In this document: positions 1 to 6,499 of the stretch, in pieces
How positions within the stretch are numbered: the stretch's first letter is position 1
How the letters are laid out: the number at the start of each line of letters is the position of its first letter
DNA from: Streptomyces sp. NBC_00094
Lineage (GTDB): Bacteria > Actinomycetota > Actinomycetes > Streptomycetales > Streptomycetaceae
Direction: 5' to 3'
Assembly (NCBI RefSeq): GCF_026343125.1
Contig: NZ_JAPEMB010000001.1
Coordinates: forward strand, 4,283,501-4,347,500
DNA: 64,000 nucleotides
Notes under the pieces: model-generated
Seen by the model: the letters and a program-made list of their open reading frames with translations, nothing else
Told to the model about the DNA's origin: nothing
Database searches by the model: none
Position numbers and translations under genes: made by a program

Positions 1-1
1 G

Positions 2-607
2 GTCCCGGTCGAGTGCGTCGCCCGCGGCTACCTCACCGGCTCCGGCCTCCTCGAGTACGACGAGTCCCGCACGGTCTGCGGCCTCGCGCTCCCCGAGGGG
101 CTGACCGACGGCTCCGAGCTGCCCGCGCCGATCTTCACCCCGGCCACCAAGGCCGCCGTCGGCGACCACGACGAGAACGTCTCGTACGAGGAGGTCGCCC
201 GCCAGGTCGGCGCCGAGACGGCCGCGCTGCTGCGCCAGACGACCCTCGCCGTGTACGGCCGCGCCCGGGACATCGCCCGCGAGCGGGGCATCATCCTGGC
301 CGACACCAAGTTCGAGTTCGGCTTCGAGAGCACCCCGGACGGCGACCGCCTCGTCATCGCCGACGAGGTCCTCACCCCGGACTCCTCGCGCTTCTGGCCG
401 GCCGACCAGTGGCAGCCGGGCCGCACCCAGCCCTCGTACGACAAGCAGTTCGTCCGGAACTGGCTGACGTCCCCGGCCTCGGGCTGGGACCGCAAGAGCG
501 AGACGCCGCCGCCGCCGCTCCCGCAGGAGATCGTCGACGCGACGCGCGCCAAGTACCTGGAGGCGTACGAGCTGCTGACCGGCAAGACCTGGTCGGACAG
601 CTTCTAG
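2..607 (+). CDS. purC: SAICAR synthetase PurC, 3' part only
   Basis: The 5' end lies outside the window; 201 codons remain. PurC joins L-aspartate to CAIR with ATP to give SAICAR, the eighth step of de novo IMP synthesis, in the cytosol. The visible part carries the C-terminal SAICAR synthetase signature (ILADTKFEFG, around 290-325) followed by the usual C-terminal helices, and the reading frame is open from the window edge to TAG. A strong hairpin follows 9 bases after the stop. The other pur genes lie 5 to 13 kb downstream, so purC is probably its own transcription unit. Confidence 0.96.
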   Translation, partial: VPVECVARGYLTGSGLLEYDESRTVCGLALPEGLTDGSELPAPIFTPATKAAVGDHDENVSYEEVARQVGAETAALLRQTTLAVYGRARDIARERGIILADTKFEFGFESTPDGDRLVIADEVLTPDSSRFWPADQWQPGRTQPSYDKQFVRNWLTSPASGWDRKSETPPPPLPQEIVDATRAKYLEAYELLTGKTWSDSF

Positions 608-616
608 AGCACGAGA

Positions 617-647
617 AAGCCCCCCGGTCGGATCGACCGGGGGGCTT
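617..647. terminator. Hairpin terminator between purC and tRNA-Gly
   Basis: A perfect 14-bp stem (AAGCCCCCCGGTCG and its complement) with a 3-base loop. It ends in a short T-rich tail on the plus strand and AA-rich sequence on the other side, so it can serve purC and the minus-strand tRNA. Confidence 0.85.
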
Positions 648-652
648 CTTCA

Positions 653-728
653 TGGAGCGGACGACGAGATTCGAACTCGCGACCCTCACCTTGGCAAGGT
701 GATGCTCTACCAACTGAGCCACGTCCGC
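653..728 (-). tRNA. tRNA-Gly(GCC), copy 1
   Basis: Full cloverleaf: acceptor GCGGACG/CGTCCGC, D loop AGTTGGTA with the normal GG, anticodon loop TTGCCAA (GCC, reads GGC/GGU), T loop TTCGAAT. The discriminator is U, and CCA is encoded. The body is identical to the copy at 4511-4583. Confidence 0.96.
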
Positions 729-750
729 ATGCGCCGTAGCGCGGGGCTAA

Positions 751-1365
751 CTATACCCATCCTTTCGCCTGTGCGAGACGCACCGCCGTGTGCCGGTTCT
801 CGGCGCCGAGCTTCGCGGCGGCCGAGGAGAGGTAGTTCCGGACGGTCCCGGGAGAGAGCGAGGCCCGCCGGGCGATCTCCGCGACGGGCGCTCCGTCGGC
901 GGAGAGTTCGAGCACTTCGGCCTCCCGGGCGGTCAGCGGGGAGTCCCCCGCGGCGATGGCGTCGGAGGCCAACTCCGGGTCCACGTAACGGTTTCCGGCA
1001 TGCACGGTACGGATGATCTCGGCGAGCCGCTGGGCGCTGACCGTCTTCGGGACGAAGCCGCGGACGCCGGCGGAGAGGGCCCGCTTGAGGTGCCCGGGCC
1101 GGCCGTGACCGGTCACGATCATGGTGCGGCAGTCGGGCAGTTCGTCCCTCAGGAGCGTGGCGACCGTCACACCGTCCGCGCCCGGCATCTGCAGATCGAG
1201 GACGGCGACGTCGGGCCGGTGGGCGCGGGCCATGGCGAGCGCCTCGGGTCCGGTCGCGGCCTCGGCGACGACGACGAGGTCGTCCTCCAGACCGAGCAGG
1301 GCGGCGAGCGCGCCGCGGATCAGATGCTCGTCGTCGGCGAGCAGGAGACGTACGGGCGAGGTCAC
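751..1365 (-). CDS. NarL/FixJ-type response regulator
   Basis: A 204-residue DNA-binding response regulator. The receiver domain (about 1-120) shows the acidic pair DD at 11-12, the phospho-acceptor D57 in VLDLQMPG, a T in IVTGHG and the K in FVPKT. A LuxR-type helix-turn-helix follows (about 140-200, SPLTAREAEVLEL). The start overlaps the end of the histidine kinase gene by 4 bases, so the two are translationally coupled and are very likely partners. It is the last gene of an ABC-ATPase, permease, kinase, regulator operon, and most likely controls that exporter. The family resembles DesR/LnrK-type regulators; the ligand is unknown. Confidence 0.92.
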   Translation of the reverse strand: MTSPVRLLLADDEHLIRGALAALLGLEDDLVVVAEAATGPEALAMARAHRPDVAVLDLQMPGADGVTVATLLRDELPDCRTMIVTGHGRPGHLKRALSAGVRGFVPKTVSAQRLAEIIRTVHAGNRYVDPELASDAIAAGDSPLTAREAEVLELSADGAPVAEIARRASLSPGTVRNYLSSAAAKLGAENRHTAVRLAQAKGWV

Positions 1366-2645
1366 CCGGTCACCTCCGTACGGGGCACGGGGACCCGGGC
1401 CGTCACCCGGAACGTGCCACCGTCGCCCGGTCCGGCCTCCAGGGTCCCGCCGACGGCCGCGAGCCGCTCCCGAAGCCCGGCGAGCCCCGAACCGGGCCCG
1501 GACGGCGAGGAGCTCGTGTCCCCCGTGACCCCGTCGTTCTCCACCCTCAGCAGCACGGCACCCTCCTCTTCGCGGACGGCGATCGCGCAGTGCCGCGCGT
1601 CCCCGTGCCGGAGTACGTTCGTCGTGGTCTCCCGGACCACCCAGCCGAGCGCCGCCTGCACCTCGTCGGGCAGGAGCAGGCCGGGGGAGCCCAAGGGGGA
1701 GCCCAAAGGGGAGCTCAAGGGCGAGTCGAAGGGGGAGTCGACCGCGCAGTCGATCCCGGCCGCGTCGAGGACCCCTCGCGCGCCCTCCAGCTCCACCCGC
1801 AGGTCCGCCTTGCGGTAGCCGCGTACGACGTCCCGCACTTCCCGCTGGGACTCCCGCGCGATGCGCTGCACCTCGATCATCTGGTCCACGGCCTCGGGGC
1901 GTTCGCGCCGTGCGAGCTGCACGGCGAGCTCGCTCTTGAGGGCGATCACGGACAGGTTCCGGCCGAGGATGTCGTGCAGGTCCCGCCCGAACCGCAGCCG
2001 CTCCTCGGCGACCGCGAGCCGGGCCTGCACGTCCCGGGAGCGCTCCAGCTCCCAGACGATCTTCATCAGCCAGGCGGAGAAGCCGCAGGCGGCGGCGAGG
2101 CCGCCACCGCTCAGGGTGATCCCGATCGCGTAGCCGAGGCCTTCGCCCGGGTGGATGCCCATCGCCACGACCGCGGTCCCGGTCGCGAGCCCGGCCGCCG
2201 GGACGACGTACAGCATGCGCCGTGGCCGGCGCGCGCAGAGCACGAGGCCGCCCATGGTGAAGGTGACCAGGCCGGTGACGACGGCGGCGACGATCGAGGG
2301 GTCGTCCAGCACGCCCGTGGCCCGCAGCGCGAGCACCGTCAGTGAACCGCTCGCGGTCAGGAGGACCAGCGCGGTCGCGAGCCTGACCGGCCGGTCACGC
2401 CGGTCCAGGGCCCAGTCCAGGGCGCGTGAGGAGAGCACGGCGTTCAGCACGGCGTGCGCGCAGACCAGCAGCGTCAGCGCGAGCCCGAGCGGGGTGACGA
2501 GCGGGTTGTACCGGGAGTTCGAGACCGGTACCAGGCCGATGGCGGCGATCTCGATCACCAGGAAGAAGTGGAAGCTCCACCGGGTGTACAGCTCGACCTT
2601 GGCCGCACTGCCGCGCCCGCTCCACCACCCCGTCAGCCTGGACAC
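1362..2645 (-). CDS. Sensor histidine kinase (HisKA_3/DesK-like)
   Basis: A 427-residue membrane kinase. The N-terminal half holds about six hydrophobic segments (roughly 20-195) with little extracytoplasmic sequence, suggesting it senses a membrane signal. The dimerisation/phospho-acceptor motif RDLHDILGR places the phosphorylated His at 224. The ATPase part shows the N box (ETTTNVLRHG) and a G box (GSGLAGLRERL). A low-complexity stretch of SPLGSP/DSPFDSP repeats sits between the His helix and the ATPase domain, encoded by 12-base tandem repeats. GTG start with a G-rich Shine-Dalgarno upstream. Lies 27 bases after the permease stop in the same operon. Partner: the overlapping response regulator. 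Confidence 0.9.
   Translation of the reverse strand: MSRLTGWWSGRGSAAKVELYTRWSFHFFLVIEIAAIGLVPVSNSRYNPLVTPLGLALTLLVCAHAVLNAVLSSRALDWALDRRDRPVRLATALVLLTASGSLTVLALRATGVLDDPSIVAAVVTGLVTFTMGGLVLCARRPRRMLYVVPAAGLATGTAVVAMGIHPGEGLGYAIGITLSGGGLAAACGFSAWLMKIVWELERSRDVQARLAVAEERLRFGRDLHDILGRNLSVIALKSELAVQLARRERPEAVDQMIEVQRIARESQREVRDVVRGYRKADLRVELEGARGVLDAAGIDCAVDSPFDSPLSSPLGSPLGSPGLLLPDEVQAALGWVVRETTTNVLRHGDARHCAIAVREEEGAVLLRVENDGVTGDTSSSPSGPGSGLAGLRERLAAVGGTLEAGPGDGGTFRVTARVPVPRTEVTG
1684..1740 (-). repeat. In-frame 12-base tandem repeat in the histidine kinase gene
   Basis: About five degenerate copies of GGGGGAGCCCAA (plus-strand reading) that encode Ser-Pro-Leu-Gly/Asp units in the linker between the phospho-acceptor helix and the ATPase domain. 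Length changes by whole units keep the frame. Confidence 0.75.
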
Positions 2646-2672
2646 GCGACCGGCCCCCTTTTTGTCCCTGAT

Positions 2673-3437
2673 TCACCGGCGAGGTTCCCAGCGGAACCAC
2701 CTGCGGACAGCAAACACGGTGAGGACGCCCCAGGCCAGCGTGGTGAGCGCGGCGGTCACGAGGTCCTTGGTGTCGCCGGCGCCGAGCCACCCGGCCCGGA
2801 CGAACTCCATGACCCCGCTGAGCGGCAGCAGCCGGGCGATGTTCGCGGCCGGGTCCGGAAGGACGTCGACCGGGACCATCAGCCCCGATCCCATGGCCGA
2901 GATCAGGAAGAACGGCAGGGTGGTGAGGCCCGCGCTCTCGACGTTCCGCGTGATGGCGGTGGTCGCGGCCGCCAGTCCGGCGAGCAGCAGGATCGCGGCG
3001 AGCAGGCCGAGCACGAGCAGGTCCGGCCGCTGGGGCGCGGGGACGTCGAGGACGAGGACGCCGCCGACGGCGAGGACGGCGCACTGGACGAGCGCGATGG
3101 CGGCGGACGGGAGCGCGGCGCCGCCGAGGATCTCCAGGTCGGTCGCCTCGCCCGTGCGCAGCCGCTTGAGGACGAGTTCCTCGCGCCGGGCCACGAGGGC
3201 GGAGACGAGGCCCATGTAGACGACGAGGACGAGGACAAGACCCGTCCCGCCGATGACGGTGGTCCCCGCCATGCCGCCGGGCAGCTCGTCCGAACTCATC
3301 TGCCCGAGCGAGGACCGCAGCGCGAAGATCATCATCAGCGGCATGAGGAGGGCGATGAAGAGATTGTTCTTGTTCCGCCCGAGGAGCGTGAGTTCGGCCC
3401 GTCCGAGCGAGGTCATCCGGCGTGCGGTCGCGTTCAT
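2673..3437 (-). CDS. ABC-2 type transporter permease
   Basis: 254 residues with about six hydrophobic segments, typical of ABC-2 export permeases (drug/lipid-like substrates). The start ATG overlaps the stop of the ATPase gene by four bases (ATGA), so the pair is translationally coupled and forms one exporter. The family is known in linearmycin and anthracycline resistance systems; the substrate here cannot be read from sequence. A long minus-strand frame continues upstream through the ATPase gene but is a shadow; the real start is fixed by the overlap. Confidence 0.9.
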   Translation of the reverse strand: MNATARRMTSLGRAELTLLGRNKNNLFIALLMPLMMIFALRSSLGQMSSDELPGGMAGTTVIGGTGLVLVLVVYMGLVSALVARREELVLKRLRTGEATDLEILGGAALPSAAIALVQCAVLAVGGVLVLDVPAPQRPDLLVLGLLAAILLLAGLAAATTAITRNVESAGLTTLPFFLISAMGSGLMVPVDVLPDPAANIARLLPLSGVMEFVRAGWLGAGDTKDLVTAALTTLAWGVLTVFAVRRWFRWEPRR

Positions 3438-4363
3438 CGGGCGGTCTCCAGGTCCAGGTCCAGGGCTTCGGCGCGGGAGGCGATCTCCAGGAAGGCCTCT
3501 TCGAGAGTGGCCGAGCGGGCGTCGAGCCCGTCGAGCCGTACGCCCGCCTCGCGGGCCCAGCCGAGGAGTTCGCCGAGCGCGTCCTGCAACGCGTGCGTTC
3601 GGATCTCCACGCGCCGGCCCTGAGCGGCGGCCTTCAGCGTGAGCGGCAGCCGGGCGGGCGCGACTCCCTCGGGGAGGGTGAAGCGGATCCGGGCGGGCTG
3701 GGCGGCGGTGACCTCGGACGGGGTGCCGGAGAGTGCGATTCGCCCCTGGTGCATGATCGCGAGCCGGTCGGCCAGGGACTCGGCCTCTTCCAGGTAGTGC
3801 GTGGTGAGGAGCACGGTCGTCCCCTCGTCGCGCAGCGCCCGCACCAGTTCCCAGGTGTCGTGCCGCCCTTCCGCGTCGAGGCCGGTGGTCGGTTCGTCGA
3901 GGAAGAGGACCTCGGGCCGGCCGAGGAGCGCGAGGGCGAGGTCGAGGCGCCGCCGTTCGCCGCCGGAGAGCTGCTTGATCCGGACCCGGTCGCGGGAGCC
4001 GAGTCCGACGGCCTCCAGTGCCTCGCCGGCGGGCCGGGCGCCGGTGGTGCAGCCCGCCCACATCCGTACGGTCTCGGCCACGGTCAGATCGCCGGGGAAG
4101 CCGCCCTCCTGGAGCATCACACCGATGCGGGGGCGGACTGCGGTCCGCTCGCGGTACGGGTCGTGGCCGAGGACGCGGGCGGTTCCGGCGCTGGGGGCGG
4201 TGAGGCCCTCCAGGAGTTCGACGGTGGAGGTCTTGCCGGCGCCGTTGGTGCCGAGGAGGGCGAAGATCTCGCCGCGGGGGACGGTGAAGGAGACGCCCCG
4301 CACGGCCTCGAAGCCGCCGGAGTAGCGGCGGCGCAGGCCTTCCGCTTCGATCGCGTTGGTCAT
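3434..4363 (-). CDS. ABC transporter ATP-binding protein (DrrA-like)
   Basis: 309 residues. Walker A LLGTNGAGKTST, signature LSGGERRRLDLALALL, Walker B VLFLDEPTTGLD and the switch histidine in LLTTHYLEEAE are all present, so ATPase activity is expected. The C-terminal ~90 residues match the extension of DrrA/CcmA-type exporters. First gene of the exporter/two-component operon running to 751. Transcription starts in the 4364-4510 gap, facing away from the tRNA pair. Likely role: energising export of an amphipathic toxic compound, inferred from the kinase/regulator neighbours. Confidence 0.93.
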   Translation of the reverse strand: MTNAIEAEGLRRRYSGGFEAVRGVSFTVPRGEIFALLGTNGAGKTSTVELLEGLTAPSAGTARVLGHDPYRERTAVRPRIGVMLQEGGFPGDLTVAETVRMWAGCTTGARPAGEALEAVGLGSRDRVRIKQLSGGERRRLDLALALLGRPEVLFLDEPTTGLDAEGRHDTWELVRALRDEGTTVLLTTHYLEEAESLADRLAIMHQGRIALSGTPSEVTAAQPARIRFTLPEGVAPARLPLTLKAAAQGRRVEIRTHALQDALGELLGWAREAGVRLDGLDARSATLEEAFLEIASRAEALDLDLETAR

Positions 4364-4470
4364 GTGTCCAGGCTTCCGCCGGCCGGGGCCGTCCGGCAGT
4401 GCGCGCTGTCATCGCGGCTTCTGACAAATGTCATGGGCTTCACGGCGTGACGACGTCCGGGGACACGACG

Positions 4471-4500
4471 AAGGCCCCGGTTCGTGAGAACCGGGGCCTT
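4471..4500. terminator. Hairpin downstream of the tRNA-Gly pair
   Basis: Perfect 13-bp stem AAGGCCCCGGTTC with a 4-base loop, 10 bases past the 3' end of the minus-strand tRNA-Gly(GCC). Confidence 0.85.
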
Positions 4501-4510
4501 CGACTTCCTG

Positions 4511-4583
4511 AGCGGACGACGAGATTCGAACTCGCGACCCTCACCTTGGCAAGGTGATGCTCTACCAACTGAGCCACGTCCGC
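4511..4583 (-). tRNA. tRNA-Gly(GCC), copy 2
   Basis: Same 73-base body as the copy at 653-728, including canonical D loop (GG) and T loop TTCGAAT. Unlike copy 1, CCA is not encoded (TCAG follows the acceptor stem). It lies about 80 bases downstream of the tRNA-Gly(TCC) and is probably co-transcribed with it. Confidence 0.96.
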
Positions 4584-4662
4584 ATGCCTCCGACCAGCTT
4601 TCACTGGGCGGCGCGAGCACCACTCTACCTGATGCACCGGAGTGCTTGGTAAGGCGATGCAG

Positions 4663-4734
4663 AGCGGGTGACAGGAATTGCACACTGCGCCTTCCCCCTG
4701 GAAGGGGGATGTTCTGCTACTGAACTACACCCGC
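4663..4734 (-). tRNA. tRNA-Gly(TCC) with non-canonical D and T loops
   Basis: Acceptor stem GCGGGTG/CACCCGC, D stem GTTC/GAAC and a GC-rich anticodon stem TCCCC/GGGGA with loop CTTCCAG (anticodon TCC, reads GGA/GGG) are all perfect. The tertiary-contact elements are not: the D loop reads AGTAGCA (G18 replaced by A), and the T arm carries GTGCAATT where TTCGAAT is expected. In the usual register the T stem hardly pairs; shifted by one base it gives four pairs (GCAG with CTGT) and an 8-base loop beginning GTGC. Staphylococcal tRNA-Gly species dedicated to peptidoglycan bridges are known to lack G18-G19 and to have GUGC in place of TPsiCG. Intact stems argue against a simple pseudogene. Discriminator U, no encoded CCA. 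Confidence 0.85.
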
Positions 4735-4820
4735 ACGCTGCGTGAGGTTCGGCCCTGCGGCCTCGCCCCTCGGCGTGTTCCAGACTCTAGCGGATCATCG
4801 GGGGTGGAACGCAAATCGGC

Positions 4821-5210
4821 TCAGCCGGCGGCCCTGAAGGCTTCGTAGACCCGCTTCGGGATGCGGCCGCGGGCGGGCACGTCCATCTTGTTGGACTGGG
4901 CCCAGGCGCGGACCGCCGCCGCGTCGGGCGCGAGCGCGGTGTGGGTGTAGGACTCGGCCATGGGCCGTCGGGCGGACCCGGTCCCCGCTCCGAATCCGGC
5001 TCCGCTTCCGGCCGCCGATCCGCCCCTGGCCGAGGCCGACTGCTTGCGGCCGGCGGCGAGGTAGGGGGCGAGGGCCTTGCGGAGTTTCTTTGCATTGGCA
5101 GCATTCAGGTCGATCTCGTACATCTTCCCGTCGAGGCCGAACGCGACCGTCTCAGCAGCTTCTCCGCCGTCGATGTCGTCGGAGAGAGTGACCACCACAC
5201 GCTGAGCCAC
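4821..5210 (-). CDS. lsrL: Lsr2-family nucleoid-associated protein LsrL
   Basis: 129 residues. The N-terminal Lsr2 dimerisation domain (about 1-60, AQRVVVTLSDDIDG and a VAFGLDGKMYEIDL strand pattern) is joined by a Gly/Ala/Ser linker to the C-terminal DNA-binding domain with the RGR AT-hook-like loop (PARGRIPKRV). Lsr2 proteins bind AT-rich DNA in the minor groove and silence foreign genes. Streptomyces have a main Lsr2 and a paralogue, LsrL, beside purS, which fits this position. GTG start at 5210 chosen because AGGAAAGGA lies just upstream; a longer upstream frame lacks a ribosome site. Divergent from purS across a 366-base gap. Confidence 0.9.
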   Translation of the reverse strand: MAQRVVVTLSDDIDGGEAAETVAFGLDGKMYEIDLNAANAKKLRKALAPYLAAGRKQSASARGGSAAGSGAGFGAGTGSARRPMAESYTHTALAPDAAAVRAWAQSNKMDVPARGRIPKRVYEAFRAAG

Positions 5211-5396
5211 GGATATCGGTCCTTTCCTGCGGCCGCCGGGGTCGCGAGGTCGCTTGTGGCGCCTCTGACGTGCGGCGATGCCGACCGTTCGGCTGTGCCG
5301 GGACAATGCTGCTTTCCTCTGCATTCCTTTGTACAGCGGTAGGCGTCGCATTGTGAAGCCCCGGCAATTGTTTCAGCGTGTCCCGGCGGATTGGGA

Positions 5397-5425
5397 CGCG
5401 CAATATTTCAGTGGAATTTTGCGCG
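5397..5425. promoter_or_regulatory. AT-rich imperfect inverted repeat between lsrL and purS
   Basis: The arms CGCGCAATATTTC and GAATTTTGCGCG are near-complements separated by AGTG. This is one of the few AT-rich patches in the region and lies in the shared lsrL/purS control region, so it is a candidate binding site for LsrL itself. The rest of the 5211-5576 gap contains a possible -10 (TAGAAT, 5516-5521) for purS but no gene. Confidence 0.45.
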
Positions 5426-5576
5426 CGGATGTGCGTGTGGGGTGTGGTGGCGTTCGCGGTCCGTTCGTGGTCCGTTCACGGTCTCTTTGGAGGATCCTTC
5501 AGATCTCTACCCGCGTAGAATTTGGAGGCAGGTACGCTGAGGGAACCGCCCACGCAACACACCACCGGGAGTGCCA

Positions 5577-5822
5577 GTGGCACGCGTCGTAGTCGACGTC
5601 ATGCTCAAGCCGGAGATCCTCGACCCTCAGGGGCAGGCGGTGCAGCGTGCACTGCCCCGCCTGGGATTCGCCGGAATCGCCGACGTCCGTCAGGGGAAGC
5701 GCTTCGAGCTGGAGGTGGAGGGGCCGGTCGACGACGCCGCCCTCGCCCGCATCCATGAGATGGCCGAAACCTTCCTTGCAAACACCGTGATCGAAGACTT
5801 CGTCGTGAAGGTGGAGTCGTGA
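5577..5822 (+). CDS. purS: FGAM synthetase subunit PurS
   Basis: 81 residues, full length for PurS, the small dimeric scaffold that couples the glutaminase PurQ to the synthetase PurL when FGAR is converted to FGAM. Sequence begins MARVVVDVMLKPEILDPQG, the typical family start. Two GTG codons are possible, at 5571 and 5577; 5577 is preferred because GGGAG lies 5 bases before it and because the family starts with this residue. The stop overlaps the purQ start by four bases (GTGA), giving tight stoichiometric coupling. First gene of purSQL. Confidence 0.95.
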   Translation: MARVVVDVMLKPEILDPQGQAVQRALPRLGFAGIADVRQGKRFELEVEGPVDDAALARIHEMAETFLANTVIEDFVVKVES

Positions 5823-6499
5823 CCGCACGCATCGGCGTCGTCACGTTCCCCGGAACCCTCGACGACCAGGACGCGCTGCGTGCCGCCCGCCTGGCGGGCG
5901 CCGAGCCCGTCTCGCTCTGGCACCGCGACAAGGACCTCAAGCAGGTCGACGCCGTGGTCCTGGCCGGCGGCTTCTCCTATGGCGACTACCTGCGGGCCGG
6001 AGCCATCTCCCGCTTCTCGCCGGTGATGGAGAGCATCATCGAGCAGGCCAAGGCCGGCATGCCGGTCCTCGGTATCTGCAACGGCTTCCAGATCCTCACC
6101 GAGGCTCATCTGCTGCCGGGCGCGATGCTGCGCAACAACCACCTCCACTTCATCTGCCGCGACCAGAAGCTGCGGGTGGAGAACGCGGAGACCGCCTGGA
6201 CGTCCGACTACGAGCGGGGCCAGGAGATCGAGGTCCCGCTCAAGAACATGGACGGCCGGTACGTCGCCGACGAGCGCGTGCTCGACGAGCTCGAGGCCGA
6301 GGGGCGGGTGGCCTTCCGCTACCTGGACGTCAACCCCAACGGCTCGCTGCGCGACATCGCGGGCATCACCAACGCCGCGGGCAACGTGGTCGGCCTCATG
6401 CCGCACCCGGAGCACGCCGTCGAGCCGCTGATCGGCACCGGCAAGACGGACGGCCTCGGTTTCTTCACCTCGATCCTCAAGAAGCTGGTCAACGCCTGA
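5819..6499 (+). CDS. purQ: FGAM synthetase glutaminase subunit PurQ
   Basis: 226 residues, class I glutamine amidotransferase. The catalytic triad is visible: nucleophile C87 in GICNGFQIL, and H196/E198 in MPHPEHAVE. It releases ammonia from glutamine and passes it to PurL. Starts with GTG inside the purS stop and overlaps purL by one base (TGATG). Confidence 0.97.
   Translation: MTARIGVVTFPGTLDDQDALRAARLAGAEPVSLWHRDKDLKQVDAVVLAGGFSYGDYLRAGAISRFSPVMESIIEQAKAGMPVLGICNGFQILTEAHLLPGAMLRNNHLHFICRDQKLRVENAETAWTSDYERGQEIEVPLKNMDGRYVADERVLDELEAEGRVAFRYLDVNPNGSLRDIAGITNAAGNVVGLMPHPEHAVEPLIGTGKTDGLGFFTSILKKLVNA

Noticed and set aside
5499..5828. Minus-strand ORF over purS
   Set aside because: purS family similarity and its overlap with purQ are decisive; the antisense protein has no motif.
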